Assembly: GCA_031428635.1 (NCBI GenBank)
Contig: JANPPS010000225.1
Location: forward strand, 1 to 25,846
Source: JANPPS01 sp031428635
Lineage (GTDB): Bacteria; Pseudomonadota; Alphaproteobacteria; Acetobacterales; Acetobacteraceae
DNA: 25,846 nt
Direction of reading: 5' to 3'
Both the position numbers and the translations under genes were made by a program. Positions 16,091-24,092 of this stretch are shown here, piece by piece (position 1 is the first letter of the stretch; each line of letters opens with the position of its first letter). The notes beneath the pieces are model-generated. The model was not told where the DNA came from. It did no database searches and saw only the letters and a program-made list of their open reading frames with translations.

Positions 16091-17691
16091 ATGCGAAACA
16101 CGCCGAAGCGTGTGTGTTTGATGGGTGCGTTAAGGCTGGCAGACAGGCCGAGCGCCAGCGCCATCCGCGTGTCACCGGGCGCGATCACGCCATCATCCCA
16201 CAGTCGGGCGGTCGAGTAGAACGGTTGGCCCTGCTGCTCGAATTGCTGCTCGAGCGGGGCGCGGAAAGCGGCTTCGTCCTCGGCGGACCAGGTCTTGCCC
16301 TGCGCTTCCAGATTATCCCGTCGCAGCGTCGCCATCACGCTGGCCGCCTGCGACCCGCCCATGACGCTGATGCGCGCGTTGGGCCACATCCATAGGAATC
16401 GCGGCGCGTAGGCCCGGCCGCACATGCCGTAATTGCCGGCACCGAAACTGCCGCCGACGATGACGGTGAACTTCGGCACGGCCGCATTGGCGACGGCCAT
16501 AACCATCTTGGCCCCGTCCTTAGCGATGCCCCCGGCCTCGACCTTAGCGCCGACCATGAAGCCGGTAATGTTCTGCAGGAACACAAGCGGTATGCCGCGC
16601 TGCGTGCATAGCTCGATAAAATGGGCGCCCTTTTGCGCGCTGGCTCCATACAGAATGCCGTTATTGGCGATCACGCCGACCGGGTAGCCCCAGATATGGG
16701 CGAAACCGGTCACGAGCGTCGGGCCATAGAGCGGCTTGAACTCGTCCAGCTCCGACCCGTCGACAATGCGGGCGATCAGTTCGCGGACATCGTACGGTTC
16801 CCGCCGGTCATGCGGGACCACGCCGTCCAGCTCATGCGGCGGATAGGCCGGGGGCCGCGGTTCCCGCACTGCCAGGCGATGGCGGCGGGCGGGGCCGAGC
16901 GTGGCCACGATCCGCCGAGCAATACCCAATGCGTGGCCGTCACTGTCGGCCAAGTGGTCGGTGACGCCCGACACGCGGCTATGCAGATCGCCGCCACCCA
17001 GCTCCTCGGCCGTCACGACCTCACCGGTTGCCGCGCGGACCAAGGGCGGGCCGGCCAGGAAGATCGTGCCCTGGTTACGGACGATGATGCTCTGATCCGC
17101 CATGGCCGGCACGTAGGCACCGCCGGCTGTGCAGCTGCCCATCACGACCGCGATCTGCGCGATGCCGGCGGCGGACATCTGCGCCTGGTTGTAGAAGATA
17201 CGGCCGAAATGGTCGCGGTCTGGAAACACCTCATCCTGGTTCGGCAGGTTGGCCCCGCCGCTATCGACCAGGTAGATGCATGGCAGCCGGTTTTGCTGCG
17301 CCACTTCCTGCGCGCGCAGGTGCTTTTTCACCGTCATCGGGAAGTACGTGCCGCCCTTAACCGTCGCGTCGTTGGCAACGATCATGCACTCCCGCCCGCT
17401 GACCCGGCCGATCCCGGTGATCAGGCCGGCACCAGGGATGTCACCGCCATACAGGCCGTGGGCCGCGAGCGCGGATAGTTCGAGAAATGGCGCGCCGGGG
17501 TCGAGCAAGGTCTGCACTCGGTCGCGCGGCATCAGCTTACCACGGGCCGTGTGCCGCGCCCGGGCGGATGCACCGCCGCCCTGCGCCGCAGCACCGGTCG
17601 TCGCGCGCAACTCGGCAACAAGGCCGGCCATCTGGGCGACGTTCGCACGGTAGGCGGCGCTGCCAGGATCGATGGAGGTCGGTAGCGTCAT
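16087..17691 (-). CDS. mccB: 3-methylcrotonyl-CoA carboxylase, carboxyltransferase (beta) subunit
   Basis: This subunit transfers CO2 from carboxybiotin to the gamma carbon of 3-methylcrotonyl-CoA in leucine degradation. The 534 residues match the MCC-beta length and its landmarks in order: SIDPGSAAYRANVAQM, ARGKLMPRDRVQTLLDPG, ELSALAAHGLYGGDIPGAG, IVANDATVKGGTYFPMTVKK, YLVDSGGANLPNQDEVFPDR, MGSCTAGGAYVPAMADQ, GTIFLAGPPLVRAATGE, and in the second crotonase-like half FLQNITGFMVG and GGSFGAGNYGMCGRAY. The GANLPNQDEVFPD and ATVKGGTY blocks separate it from propionyl-CoA carboxylase. It starts 10 bases after the mmsB stop, and its stop overlaps the mccA start. A geranyl-CoA carboxylase cannot be fully excluded without alignment. 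The isovaleryl-CoA dehydrogenase and methylglutaconyl-CoA hydratase of the pathway are not in this window. Confidence 0.92.
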   Translation of the reverse strand: MTLPTSIDPGSAAYRANVAQMAGLVAELRATTGAAAQGGGASARARHTARGKLMPRDRVQTLLDPGAPFLELSALAAHGLYGGDIPGAGLITGIGRVSGRECMIVANDATVKGGTYFPMTVKKHLRAQEVAQQNRLPCIYLVDSGGANLPNQDEVFPDRDHFGRIFYNQAQMSAAGIAQIAVVMGSCTAGGAYVPAMADQSIIVRNQGTIFLAGPPLVRAATGEVVTAEELGGGDLHSRVSGVTDHLADSDGHALGIARRIVATLGPARRHRLAVREPRPPAYPPHELDGVVPHDRREPYDVRELIARIVDGSELDEFKPLYGPTLVTGFAHIWGYPVGVIANNGILYGASAQKGAHFIELCTQRGIPLVFLQNITGFMVGAKVEAGGIAKDGAKMVMAVANAAVPKFTVIVGGSFGAGNYGMCGRAYAPRFLWMWPNARISVMGGSQAASVMATLRRDNLEAQGKTWSAEDEAAFRAPLEQQFEQQGQPFYSTARLWDDGVIAPGDTRMALALGLSASLNAPIKHTRFGVFRM

Positions 17692-17701
17692 ACCAACTTA
17701 G

Positions 17702-18595
17702 CTAGCGACCGATCTGCCCCTGGAGCAAGGCCTGCGCGACGATCGAAAAGTCGCGGGGCCCCAGCCCCTGTGCCGATAGCGCTGCGAACGCATCCCGCGC
17801 GGCCGGACCCAGCACGCTGGCGGCCCCGGACGCTACCGCTGCCTCCGTCGCCAACGTCACGTCCTTTAGCATCAGGTCGGTCGCGAACCCGGCCTGGTAG
17901 TCCCGGTTGGCGGGGGACGACGGAACGGGGCCGGGCACGGGGCAATAGCTCGTCAATGCCCAGCATTGGCCGGACGACGTGCTGCTGATGTCGAACAGCG
18001 ATTGCGCCGACAGCCCGAGCTTTTCGGCCAGCGCAAACGCTTCACCCACGCCCACCATGGTGATAGCAAGCAGGAGGTTGTTACACAGCTTGGCCGCCTG
18101 CCCCGCGCCGGACCCGCCGGCATGGACGATCGTGCGCCCCATCGCCGTCAGCACGGGTTGCGCGCGCGTGAAATCCTCGGCCGTACCACCCACCATGAAT
18201 GTGAGCGTCGCCGCGGTCGCCCCGCCAGACCCGCCGGACACGGGGGCGTCCAGCATCGCCATGCCGCGCCCGGCGGCAAGGTCCGCCAATGCGCGGGCGG
18301 TGGCCACGTCGATCGTCGAGCTGTCGATGACGAGCGCGCCGGGCTGCACGTGCTCGATCGCCTCTGTCACGACGTCCCGAACCTGCCGGCCTGCGGGCAG
18401 CATCGTCACCAGGATGGCAGCGTCCCGCACGGCGTCAGCGACCGACGCGGCGCCCTCGCCCCCGACATCGCGCAAAGCGGCAATCGCGTCCGGGGATAAA
18501 TCGTAGCCCCGCACCCGGTATCCGGCCCGCACCAGGCTCTTTGCCATGGGTAGCCCCATGTTACCGAGCCCGATGAAGCCGAGGGTTTCCGTCAC
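17702..18595 (-). CDS. mmsB: 3-hydroxyisobutyrate dehydrogenase
   Basis: This enzyme oxidises 3-hydroxyisobutyrate to methylmalonate semialdehyde with NAD+ in valine degradation. The 297-residue product (normal length) has the beta-hydroxyacid dehydrogenase signature: LGFIGLGNMGLPMAKSL with the dinucleotide-binding glycines, LDAPVSGGSGGATAATLTFM (substrate site Ser120), and GAGQAAKLCNN with catalytic Lys169 and Asn173. SSGQCWALTSYCPVPGPVP and FATDLMLKDVTLA are typical of true HIBDH rather than tartronate semialdehyde reductase. I chose the GTG at 18595, which overlaps the transporter stop by four bases (GTGA). The frame is open upstream to 18772, but that part is the transporter gene in another frame and has no family similarity. 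It is followed by mccB after 10 bases. Confidence 0.92.
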   Translation of the reverse strand: MTETLGFIGLGNMGLPMAKSLVRAGYRVRGYDLSPDAIAALRDVGGEGAASVADAVRDAAILVTMLPAGRQVRDVVTEAIEHVQPGALVIDSSTIDVATARALADLAAGRGMAMLDAPVSGGSGGATAATLTFMVGGTAEDFTRAQPVLTAMGRTIVHAGGSGAGQAAKLCNNLLLAITMVGVGEAFALAEKLGLSAQSLFDISSTSSGQCWALTSYCPVPGPVPSSPANRDYQAGFATDLMLKDVTLATEAAVASGAASVLGPAARDAFAALSAQGLGPRDFSIVAQALLQGQIGR

Positions 18596-20229
18596 CGGAA
18601 CAGGACCAGCGACTTCAGCAGCGTGAAGTAAACACCACCCGCAATCGGTATTCCAACGCAAAGCCACGCCAGCGCTGCCGGCAGCGAGAACCCGCCCCGG
18701 CCGATGCCGTACGAGCTCGAAGCCGTCGAAACCGCCCCTGTCGCACCGATTGCACCGGCCGGCAGGTACCACTTCTCCGCCACCGGGCGCACGAGTAGGT
18801 TAGCCACGAACCCAACAACCAAAAAGCCCGCCAGAATATATAGTGTACGGTTGTAGACGGCGCCCGGCGGCAGCCCGGCATCGCGTTGCGTTTGGGTAAT
18901 GTACGTCACGACAACCGGGCCCAGCACACCGGCCGTTGACCAGGCCGTCAGCAGTCGACCGTGTATTGCGCCGACATACTGAGTGCCGAACACATCGGCT
19001 AAATACGCCGGCACCGTCGCAAACCCACCACCGTACATAGACACGATGATGCAGACAGCCCCTACGAACAGCGCCTGCCCGCCCACGGTCGCGGCCCACG
19101 GCGCGCCGGCGTACAGCACGATCCCTAGGGCAAAGAAGATGGCGTAAGTCGCCTTACGACCAATCTTATCCGAGAACGAAGCCCAGAAAAACCGGCCGCC
19201 AATATTAAACAGCGACAGCAAACCTACGAACCCGGCCGCGATCGTCGCCGCGGCTGTCTTGCTCGTTGCATCGAGAGACGAGAGGGCTACACCGGCCCGG
19301 CCAACCAGACCGCCGCCAAAAATCTCTTGCAGCATGGGCGACGCCACCGCCAGCACGCCGATACCCGCCGAAACGTTGAGGCAAAGCACGGTCCAGATCA
19401 GCCAGAATTGCGGTGTCTTATGTGCATCGTTCAGGTGAACGCTGCGGGTGGTGACCATGCCGGTCTTGGCTGGCTTCACCCATCCCTCAGGCGACCAATT
19501 ATTCGGCGGCACGCGATAGCCAAACGCGCCAGCGAACATGAATACAGCATAGATCGCAGCTAGGGCGATGAAGGTCTGCCAGACGCCAACACCGGACGGA
19601 CCTTTGAAGTAGTTCATTAAATAGTCGGCCAGGGGGGCGCCCACGAGTGCCCCGCCACCAAAGCCCATGATCGCCATACCGGTCGCCATACCGCGACGAT
19701 CCGGGAACCACTTGATCAGCGTGGAGACGGGCGAGATGTATCCAAGTCCCAGCCCAATGCCGCCGATCAGGCCGGACCCGACCCACATAATCCAAAGCTG
19801 GTGGGTATAAATCCCGAATGCTGAGATCAGCAGCCCACCACACCAGCAGCATGCCGCGACGACGCCAGCCTTTCGCGGCCCCGCGCGCTCCAGCCATCCG
19901 CCCCAGATCGCGGCCGCGGAGCCGAGGACCACGAAGAAAAGCGTGTACGTAAATGCCAATTCTGGCAACAACCAGTCGCAACTGGTCGAGAAAACCCGGG
20001 ACAGGAACGAGGATCCGGCCGGGCACACAACAGGCGCCGTAATGCCGATCGCCTGCTGCAGCGGCTTCCAGAAAACGGAAAATCCGTAAGCCATTCCGAT
20101 ACATAGATGAATGGCAAGGGCCGCGGGCGGCAGCAGCCAGCGATTAAACCCCGGCCCGGCCACGGTGCGCTCGCGATCAAGCAGACCTGTATCACCGCGG
20201 TCGCCACGAAGCGTGCCCGTACCGTCCAT
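18592..20229 (-). CDS. MFS transporter, oxalate/formate antiporter (OFA) family
   Basis: This is an inner-membrane carboxylate transporter of the OFA group. Landmarks are IHLCIGMAYGFSVFWKPL in helix 1, AAIWGGWLERAGPRKAG (helix 2 and loop), GLGYISPVSTLIKWFPDRRG, MATGMAIMGFGGGALVGAPL, NIGGRFFWASFSDKIGRK between the halves and AIHGRLLTAWSTAGVLGP. The first periplasmic loop is long and has two cysteines (CPAGSSFLSRVFSTSCDW) that could form a disulfide. I chose the ATG at 20229 because GGGG sits six bases upstream of it; an in-frame ATG at 20235 has no room for a ribosome binding site. It is the first gene of the mmsB-mccBA run and overlaps mmsB by four bases, so it probably carries a branched-chain or related carboxylate, not necessarily oxalate. 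The length (545) exceeds the ~420 of classical OxlT because of the loop and the C-terminal tail. Confidence 0.88.
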   Translation of the reverse strand: MDGTGTLRGDRGDTGLLDRERTVAGPGFNRWLLPPAALAIHLCIGMAYGFSVFWKPLQQAIGITAPVVCPAGSSFLSRVFSTSCDWLLPELAFTYTLFFVVLGSAAAIWGGWLERAGPRKAGVVAACCWCGGLLISAFGIYTHQLWIMWVGSGLIGGIGLGLGYISPVSTLIKWFPDRRGMATGMAIMGFGGGALVGAPLADYLMNYFKGPSGVGVWQTFIALAAIYAVFMFAGAFGYRVPPNNWSPEGWVKPAKTGMVTTRSVHLNDAHKTPQFWLIWTVLCLNVSAGIGVLAVASPMLQEIFGGGLVGRAGVALSSLDATSKTAAATIAAGFVGLLSLFNIGGRFFWASFSDKIGRKATYAIFFALGIVLYAGAPWAATVGGQALFVGAVCIIVSMYGGGFATVPAYLADVFGTQYVGAIHGRLLTAWSTAGVLGPVVVTYITQTQRDAGLPPGAVYNRTLYILAGFLVVGFVANLLVRPVAEKWYLPAGAIGATGAVSTASSSYGIGRGGFSLPAALAWLCVGIPIAGGVYFTLLKSLVLFR

Positions 20230-20282
20230 TTCCATCCCCTGTTTTGTTCACTCTACGGGCGCATCGCAATCTCGTCCAGGAT

Positions 20283-20311
20283 TTGGATTACTTACGGTAC
20301 CGAACTATTAA
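20283..20311 (+). promoter_or_regulatory. Sigma70-like promoter for the GGDEF/EAL gene
   Basis: TTGGAT (20283-20288) and TATTAA (20306-20311) are separated by exactly 17 bases. Transcription would start near 20318, inside the divergent spacer and 100 bases before the chosen ATG at 20418. This placement argues against the TTG at 20244 as a start. Confidence 0.55.
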
Positions 20312-20417
20312 CGAATTCCTGTCCTTCTGTCATCGATCGGGAGATGGACAATTATGGGCCGTGCCAAAAGAGCCGTTCGGTGAACACGCAGCGATACGCA
20401 GTGCACGTGGCGCAACC

Positions 20418-22418
20418 ATGGTCGCGGTACAGCGAGGCCCCGCAGTCAACCACGGCATCGCTGTCGTCGGGCTATTCTTTGTTACAGGTTTGGTCGGCCT
20501 CACTGGCTGGGCAGTATCCAACCATAGCCTTTTGCTGGACGGAATGAACGGGACCGAAGCGGCGGTGCTGCTAAGCATGATTATTACGCCCGTGCTTGCG
20601 GTACTTCTCGTGATCTCGCTACGAAGGCGGGATGTCTTTAGGCTACAGGTACTGGCCGAACAGCAATCGCGGTTTTCGGACCGTTCGGCCACGTTCGACC
20701 ACATGCTCGACCACATGAACCAGGGCGTGATGCTAATCTCCCGCGACGGCGTGGTGGAGGTTTGCAATCGCCGTGCTTGCGACTTGCTACAGCTACCGCC
20801 CGATATGATGGCCACCCAGCCGGGCCTCGATGACGTGCTGGCCTTTCAGTGGCGGAAAGGCCTATTCGAGCATGCCACCAACGACGTTCGGCTGTTCATC
20901 CGCAAGGGCGGCGTGAGTGACGCTGCGACGCGCTATGAACGCGGAACAACCGACGGCCGTACGATCGAGGTCTTGAGCGTACCTCTGTCCGGCGGAGGCA
21001 CGGTGCGGACCGTCACCGACATCACCGAGCGTCGCTTGGCCGAACAAAGCCTGGCCTTTGTCGCGCAGCATGATGATCTGACACAGTTGGCCAACCGTTC
21101 CTCCGTCCGCGACCGGCTCGAGCAGGAGCTGCGGGGCGCGGCAGATACGGCCACCGAGATCGCGGTCCTGTACCTCGACCTCGATCGGTTCAAGCTCGTG
21201 AACGACACGCGCGGCCACGCGATCGGCGACGCGCTGCTGGCGCAGGTCGGGCAGCGGCTACGGATGACGGTCCGGTCGGCCGACGTCGTGGGCCGTATCG
21301 GCGGCGATGAGTTCGCGATCCTGCTGCTAAACACTAATGGCGACGCCGTCGTGACGTCGATCGCCACCGACCTGCTGCATCGGGTGGCTGAGCCCTACAC
21401 GATCGAAGGGCAGGTCAGCATGATCGGCGTGTCGATCGGCGTCGCGCTGTTCCCCGACCACGGACAGACAGCGGACGACCTGCTGCGCAATCCCGCCTCG
21501 GCACTGTACCGTGCCAAGCACGCCGGCCGGGGCGTCGTCCGCTTTTTCGAAAGCGTCGGCGATCAGGAAGATCGCACCCGGATGCAGCTCGAAAGCGACC
21601 TGCGCAGCGCACTGGATCGCCAACAGTTCGAGCTCGCGTATCAGCCGATCGTGAACGCCCGCACGGGTGAGGTGTCGGCGTTCGAAGCCCTCATCCGCTG
21701 GCGTCATCCCGAGCGTGGGTTGGTGTCCCCCGCCGACTTCATCCCCGTGGCAGAGGAGACGGGCCTGATCGGTCCCATCGGCCTGTGGGTGCTCGAAACC
21801 GCCTGCCGAGAGGCCGCCTCATGGACAAGCGACGCCCATATCTCGATCAATTTGTCACCTGTCCAGTTTCGCCAACCGGACCTCGACCGGCAGATCGCGA
21901 CCATCCTCGAGCAAACCGGCCTTGCGCCGTCTCGGCTTGACCTCGAGGTGACCGAAGGCGTCCTGCTCGCGAGGACGGAGGCGGTACGCCGGGCCATGAC
22001 GGCTCTGAAACAGCGCGGCGTCCGTTTGGTGCTGGACGATTTCGGCACGGCACATTCTTCGGTCAGCTACCTGCTGAGTTTCCCGTTCTCCCAAATCAAG
22101 ATCGATAACTCATTCGTCTGGGCGCTCGGTACCGACACGAGCGCCACGGCCGTCGTGGAAGCCGTGCTCGGCATGGCGCGCGCTTTGCGACTCGACGTAG
22201 TGGCTGAGGGTGTTGAGACGACAGACCAGCTTGAATGGGTGCGCCGGATGGGCTGTGGCTATGTCCAGGGCTACCTCGTCGGCCGCCCGGGCCCGGCGTC
22301 CGGGGCGCGAAACTACCTCGCCGGGATCGACGCGGCGCCGATCGACCTGTTCGTACGGGACTGTGCCACGTTGATCCTTGGGAATGTGAAACGGCCACGG
22401 GCCGACAATGGCCCGTGA
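20418..22418 (+). CDS. Membrane PAS-GGDEF-EAL cyclic-di-GMP turnover protein
   Basis: This protein combines a diguanylate cyclase (makes c-di-GMP) and a phosphodiesterase (degrades it) at the inner membrane. From the ATG at 20418 (666 residues) it has two membrane helices (about 13-33 and 47-67) with a very short periplasmic loop. A PAS domain follows (about 93-205), starting FDHMLDHMNQGVMLISRDG and ending with VTDITERRLAEQ. The GGDEF domain has an intact motif (295-299) and an RxxD inhibitory site (286-289). The EAL domain has EAL at 423-425, Asn478, Glu510, Asp540/541 in LDDFGTA, Lys561, Glu597 and Gln617, so every visible metal and catalytic residue is kept and both activities may be live. 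The frame is open upstream to a TTG at 20244, but the promoter lies inside that stretch; a GTG at 20361 is another possible start. No strong ribosome binding site is seen. Confidence 0.9.
   Translation: MVAVQRGPAVNHGIAVVGLFFVTGLVGLTGWAVSNHSLLLDGMNGTEAAVLLSMIITPVLAVLLVISLRRRDVFRLQVLAEQQSRFSDRSATFDHMLDHMNQGVMLISRDGVVEVCNRRACDLLQLPPDMMATQPGLDDVLAFQWRKGLFEHATNDVRLFIRKGGVSDAATRYERGTTDGRTIEVLSVPLSGGGTVRTVTDITERRLAEQSLAFVAQHDDLTQLANRSSVRDRLEQELRGAADTATEIAVLYLDLDRFKLVNDTRGHAIGDALLAQVGQRLRMTVRSADVVGRIGGDEFAILLLNTNGDAVVTSIATDLLHRVAEPYTIEGQVSMIGVSIGVALFPDHGQTADDLLRNPASALYRAKHAGRGVVRFFESVGDQEDRTRMQLESDLRSALDRQQFELAYQPIVNARTGEVSAFEALIRWRHPERGLVSPADFIPVAEETGLIGPIGLWVLETACREAASWTSDAHISINLSPVQFRQPDLDRQIATILEQTGLAPSRLDLEVTEGVLLARTEAVRRAMTALKQRGVRLVLDDFGTAHSSVSYLLSFPFSQIKIDNSFVWALGTDTSATAVVEAVLGMARALRLDVVAEGVETTDQLEWVRRMGCGYVQGYLVGRPGPASGARNYLAGIDAAPIDLFVRDCATLILGNVKRPRADNGP
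22396..22417 (+). terminator. Hairpin overlapping the GGDEF/EAL stop codon
   Basis: CACGGGCC (22396-22403) and GGCCCGTG (22410-22417) form a perfect 8-bp G+C-rich stem with a 6-base loop. The last two bases belong to the TGA stop. No T tract follows, so it may slow transcription or protect the mRNA 3' end rather than act as a classical terminator. Confidence 0.4.
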
Positions 22419-22475
22419 CAACTGGATTGCAACTTGCTAGGCCGGTATGGATATCAATCATAAGGGTAGAACGTT

Positions 22476-22814
22476 ATGAACACTGCCGAACTCGCTGACC
22501 ACATCGCCGCCGGGCATTCGCTAAACAAGTCGCAGGCCAAGCAAGTCGTCGAGGCCGTGTTCGCCGCGATCGTCGACGCCGCCGCCAAGGGAGACGAGGT
22601 GTCCGTTCCCGGCTTTGGCAAGTTCAAGGTCACCAGCCGTGACGCGCGCCAGGGCCGCAACCCGGCGACCGGCGAGACGATTCAGATCGCTGCATCCAAG
22701 AAGCTCGGTTTCGCCCCAGCCAAGCAGGTCAAGGACGCACTGAACGTTGTCGTAAAGACGGCTGTCGCTGCGAAGCCTGCCGCTAAGGCAGCGCCTAAAG
22801 CGAAGAAGGCTTAG
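22476..22814 (+). CDS. hupB: HU-family nucleoid-associated DNA-binding protein
   Basis: HU is a dimeric, histone-like DNA-bending protein of the nucleoid. Residues 1-~92 are a complete HU/IHF fold: MNTAELADHIAAGHSLNKSQ (helix 1), AFAAIVDAA-type helix 2, then EVSVPGFGKFKVTSRDARQG, the arm tip RNPATGET and IQIAASKKLGFAPAKQVKDA. The RNPxTG arm with its intercalating Pro is intact. A 20-residue Ala/Lys/Pro tail (AKPAAKAAPKAKKA at the end) extends beyond the usual ~90 residues; such basic tails occur in some alphaproteobacterial HU proteins and add non-specific DNA affinity. AAGGG lies 8 bases before the ATG. The hupB symbol is by family resemblance only; IHF subunits are less likely given the tail and the arm sequence. 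Confidence 0.93.
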   Translation: MNTAELADHIAAGHSLNKSQAKQVVEAVFAAIVDAAAKGDEVSVPGFGKFKVTSRDARQGRNPATGETIQIAASKKLGFAPAKQVKDALNVVVKTAVAAKPAAKAAPKAKKA

Positions 22815-22849
22815 GGCTTGGGCCGTTCGCGCAAACCGGTGTCTGGATC

Positions 22850-23035
22850 ATGAGCCACGCCTTTGCCATCGGTCAGACGGTACAGTACTTCCCCGGCCCC
22901 GGTGAGATCGCAGCCGAACGCGGCACCTACACCGTGGTCCGGCAACTACCGAAGGACGGGCGCGACTACCAGTATCATATCAAACACGCAGCCTCGGGCG
23001 AGCTTCGGCTCGTGCGGGAGCCGCAACTGAGCTGA
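22850..23035 (+). CDS. Small conserved-looking protein of unknown function (61 aa)
   Basis: I do not recognise a named family, but the pattern (AIGQTVQYFPGPGEIA, GTYTVVRQLPKDG, YQYHIKHAASGELRLVREPQL) resembles small alphaproteobacterial hypothetical proteins ending in a similar YxIKS...ExRVVxExxL segment, as far as I recall. Predicted secondary structure would be mostly beta strands, like a small SH3/KOW-type barrel. It lies 35 bases after hupB on the same strand and may share its transcript. The reading frame keeps the third-position G+C bias of its neighbours. It has no signal peptide, membrane segment or cysteines. Confidence 0.65.
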   Translation: MSHAFAIGQTVQYFPGPGEIAAERGTYTVVRQLPKDGRDYQYHIKHAASGELRLVREPQLS

Positions 23036-23144
23036 CGCGGTTTCGATCGATCTGGCGGGTCGCGCTGGCCCGTCAGTCCCGGCCCCTGCTTGGGTCAAGG
23101 CCTGTCGCCCATCGGCGCCGAGTTACAGCCGCATTGGATGGCGC

Positions 23145-24068
23145 ATGACGGTCTTTACCGTCCATCACCAGACGACCTACCGCTACGGAAAGCCCGTCCA
23201 ATTCGGCCCGCATCGGATGATGATGCGGCCGCGGGATAGCCGCGACCAACGCCATATAGACCACACACTGACCGTCACGCCGCCGCCCGCCACCCTGCGC
23301 TCGAGTCAGGACGTGTTCGGCAACGCCATTACGACGGCGACGTTTCAGGGTCGAGCCAAGGCGCTGACAATCACATCGACGCTTCGGATCGATCATACGC
23401 CGATTACGTTCGACCCGATCGACGTCGAACGGTATGCCCGGCTGGTCCCATTCGGCTACGATCCATTAGAGATGCCGGACCTGCAGCGCTCGACCGAACG
23501 ATACTACCCCGATCCCACTCATGCTACGGCTGGCTGGGCACGGGGCCTGTTGCGGACCAATGGCCCTACCAGCACCCACGCCCTGCTGACCGATCTCACC
23601 CACCGCATACACCGCCAATGCACCTATGTCGGCCGGCAGGAAGCCGGCATTCAGGCGCCGCATGAGACATTGAGACTGGGTACCGGAACCTGCCGCGACT
23701 TCGCCGTGCTGATGATGGAGGCCGCGCGCTGTCTTGGGTTTGCCGCACGGTTCGTGACTGGTTACATCCACGTGGCGCGGAAGGAGGCTAGCAAAACCCT
23801 TGGTGGCGGAAACACCCATGCCTGGGTTCAGGTCTATATCCCGGGCCCTGGCTGGGTCGATTTCGATCCGACAAACAACATCGTGGGCAGCCGCGACCTT
23901 ATACGCGTCGCCAGCGTGCGCGAACCTGGGCAGGCCGTTCCGCTGTCCGGCAGCTGGAGCGGCAACGCCGAGGACTGTTTAGGTATGGATGTGACGGTCG
24001 ACGTGATCGCAGACCCATCAGTCGCGGCACAGGAATTGCAAAAAAGATTGAAGACCGCCGCGCGGTAG
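23145..24068 (+). CDS. Transglutaminase-fold protein (1), complete catalytic triad
   Basis: This protein has a papain-like transglutaminase/protease core with an N-terminal beta domain, 307 residues, and no signal peptide. The N-terminal region starts FTVHHQTTYRYGKPVQFGPH and includes RMMMRPRD, the standard opening of bacterial transglutaminase-like proteins. The catalytic domain has GTGTCRDFAVLMMEAARCLG with Cys183, GGNTHAWVQVYIPGPGWVDF with His225, and DPTNN with Asp241, so the Cys-His-Asp triad is intact. In this family the natural substrates are mostly unknown; hydrolysis (protease or deamidase) is as likely as crosslinking. A homologous gene lacking the canonical His follows 24 bases later, so the two probably work together. 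Confidence 0.9.
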   Translation: MTVFTVHHQTTYRYGKPVQFGPHRMMMRPRDSRDQRHIDHTLTVTPPPATLRSSQDVFGNAITTATFQGRAKALTITSTLRIDHTPITFDPIDVERYARLVPFGYDPLEMPDLQRSTERYYPDPTHATAGWARGLLRTNGPTSTHALLTDLTHRIHRQCTYVGRQEAGIQAPHETLRLGTGTCRDFAVLMMEAARCLGFAARFVTGYIHVARKEASKTLGGGNTHAWVQVYIPGPGWVDFDPTNNIVGSRDLIRVASVREPGQAVPLSGSWSGNAEDCLGMDVTVDVIADPSVAAQELQKRLKTAAR

Positions 24069-24092
24069 CCAATTTCAAGAATCGAGGCCCTG

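Noticed and set aside
16621..17478. 285-codon plus-strand open frame
   Set aside because: Antisense shadow of mccB, whose motifs are unmistakable on the minus strand.
18596..18772. N-terminal extension of mmsB
   Set aside because: It would lie wholly inside the transporter gene and lacks family similarity; the GTG with a four-base overlap fits better.
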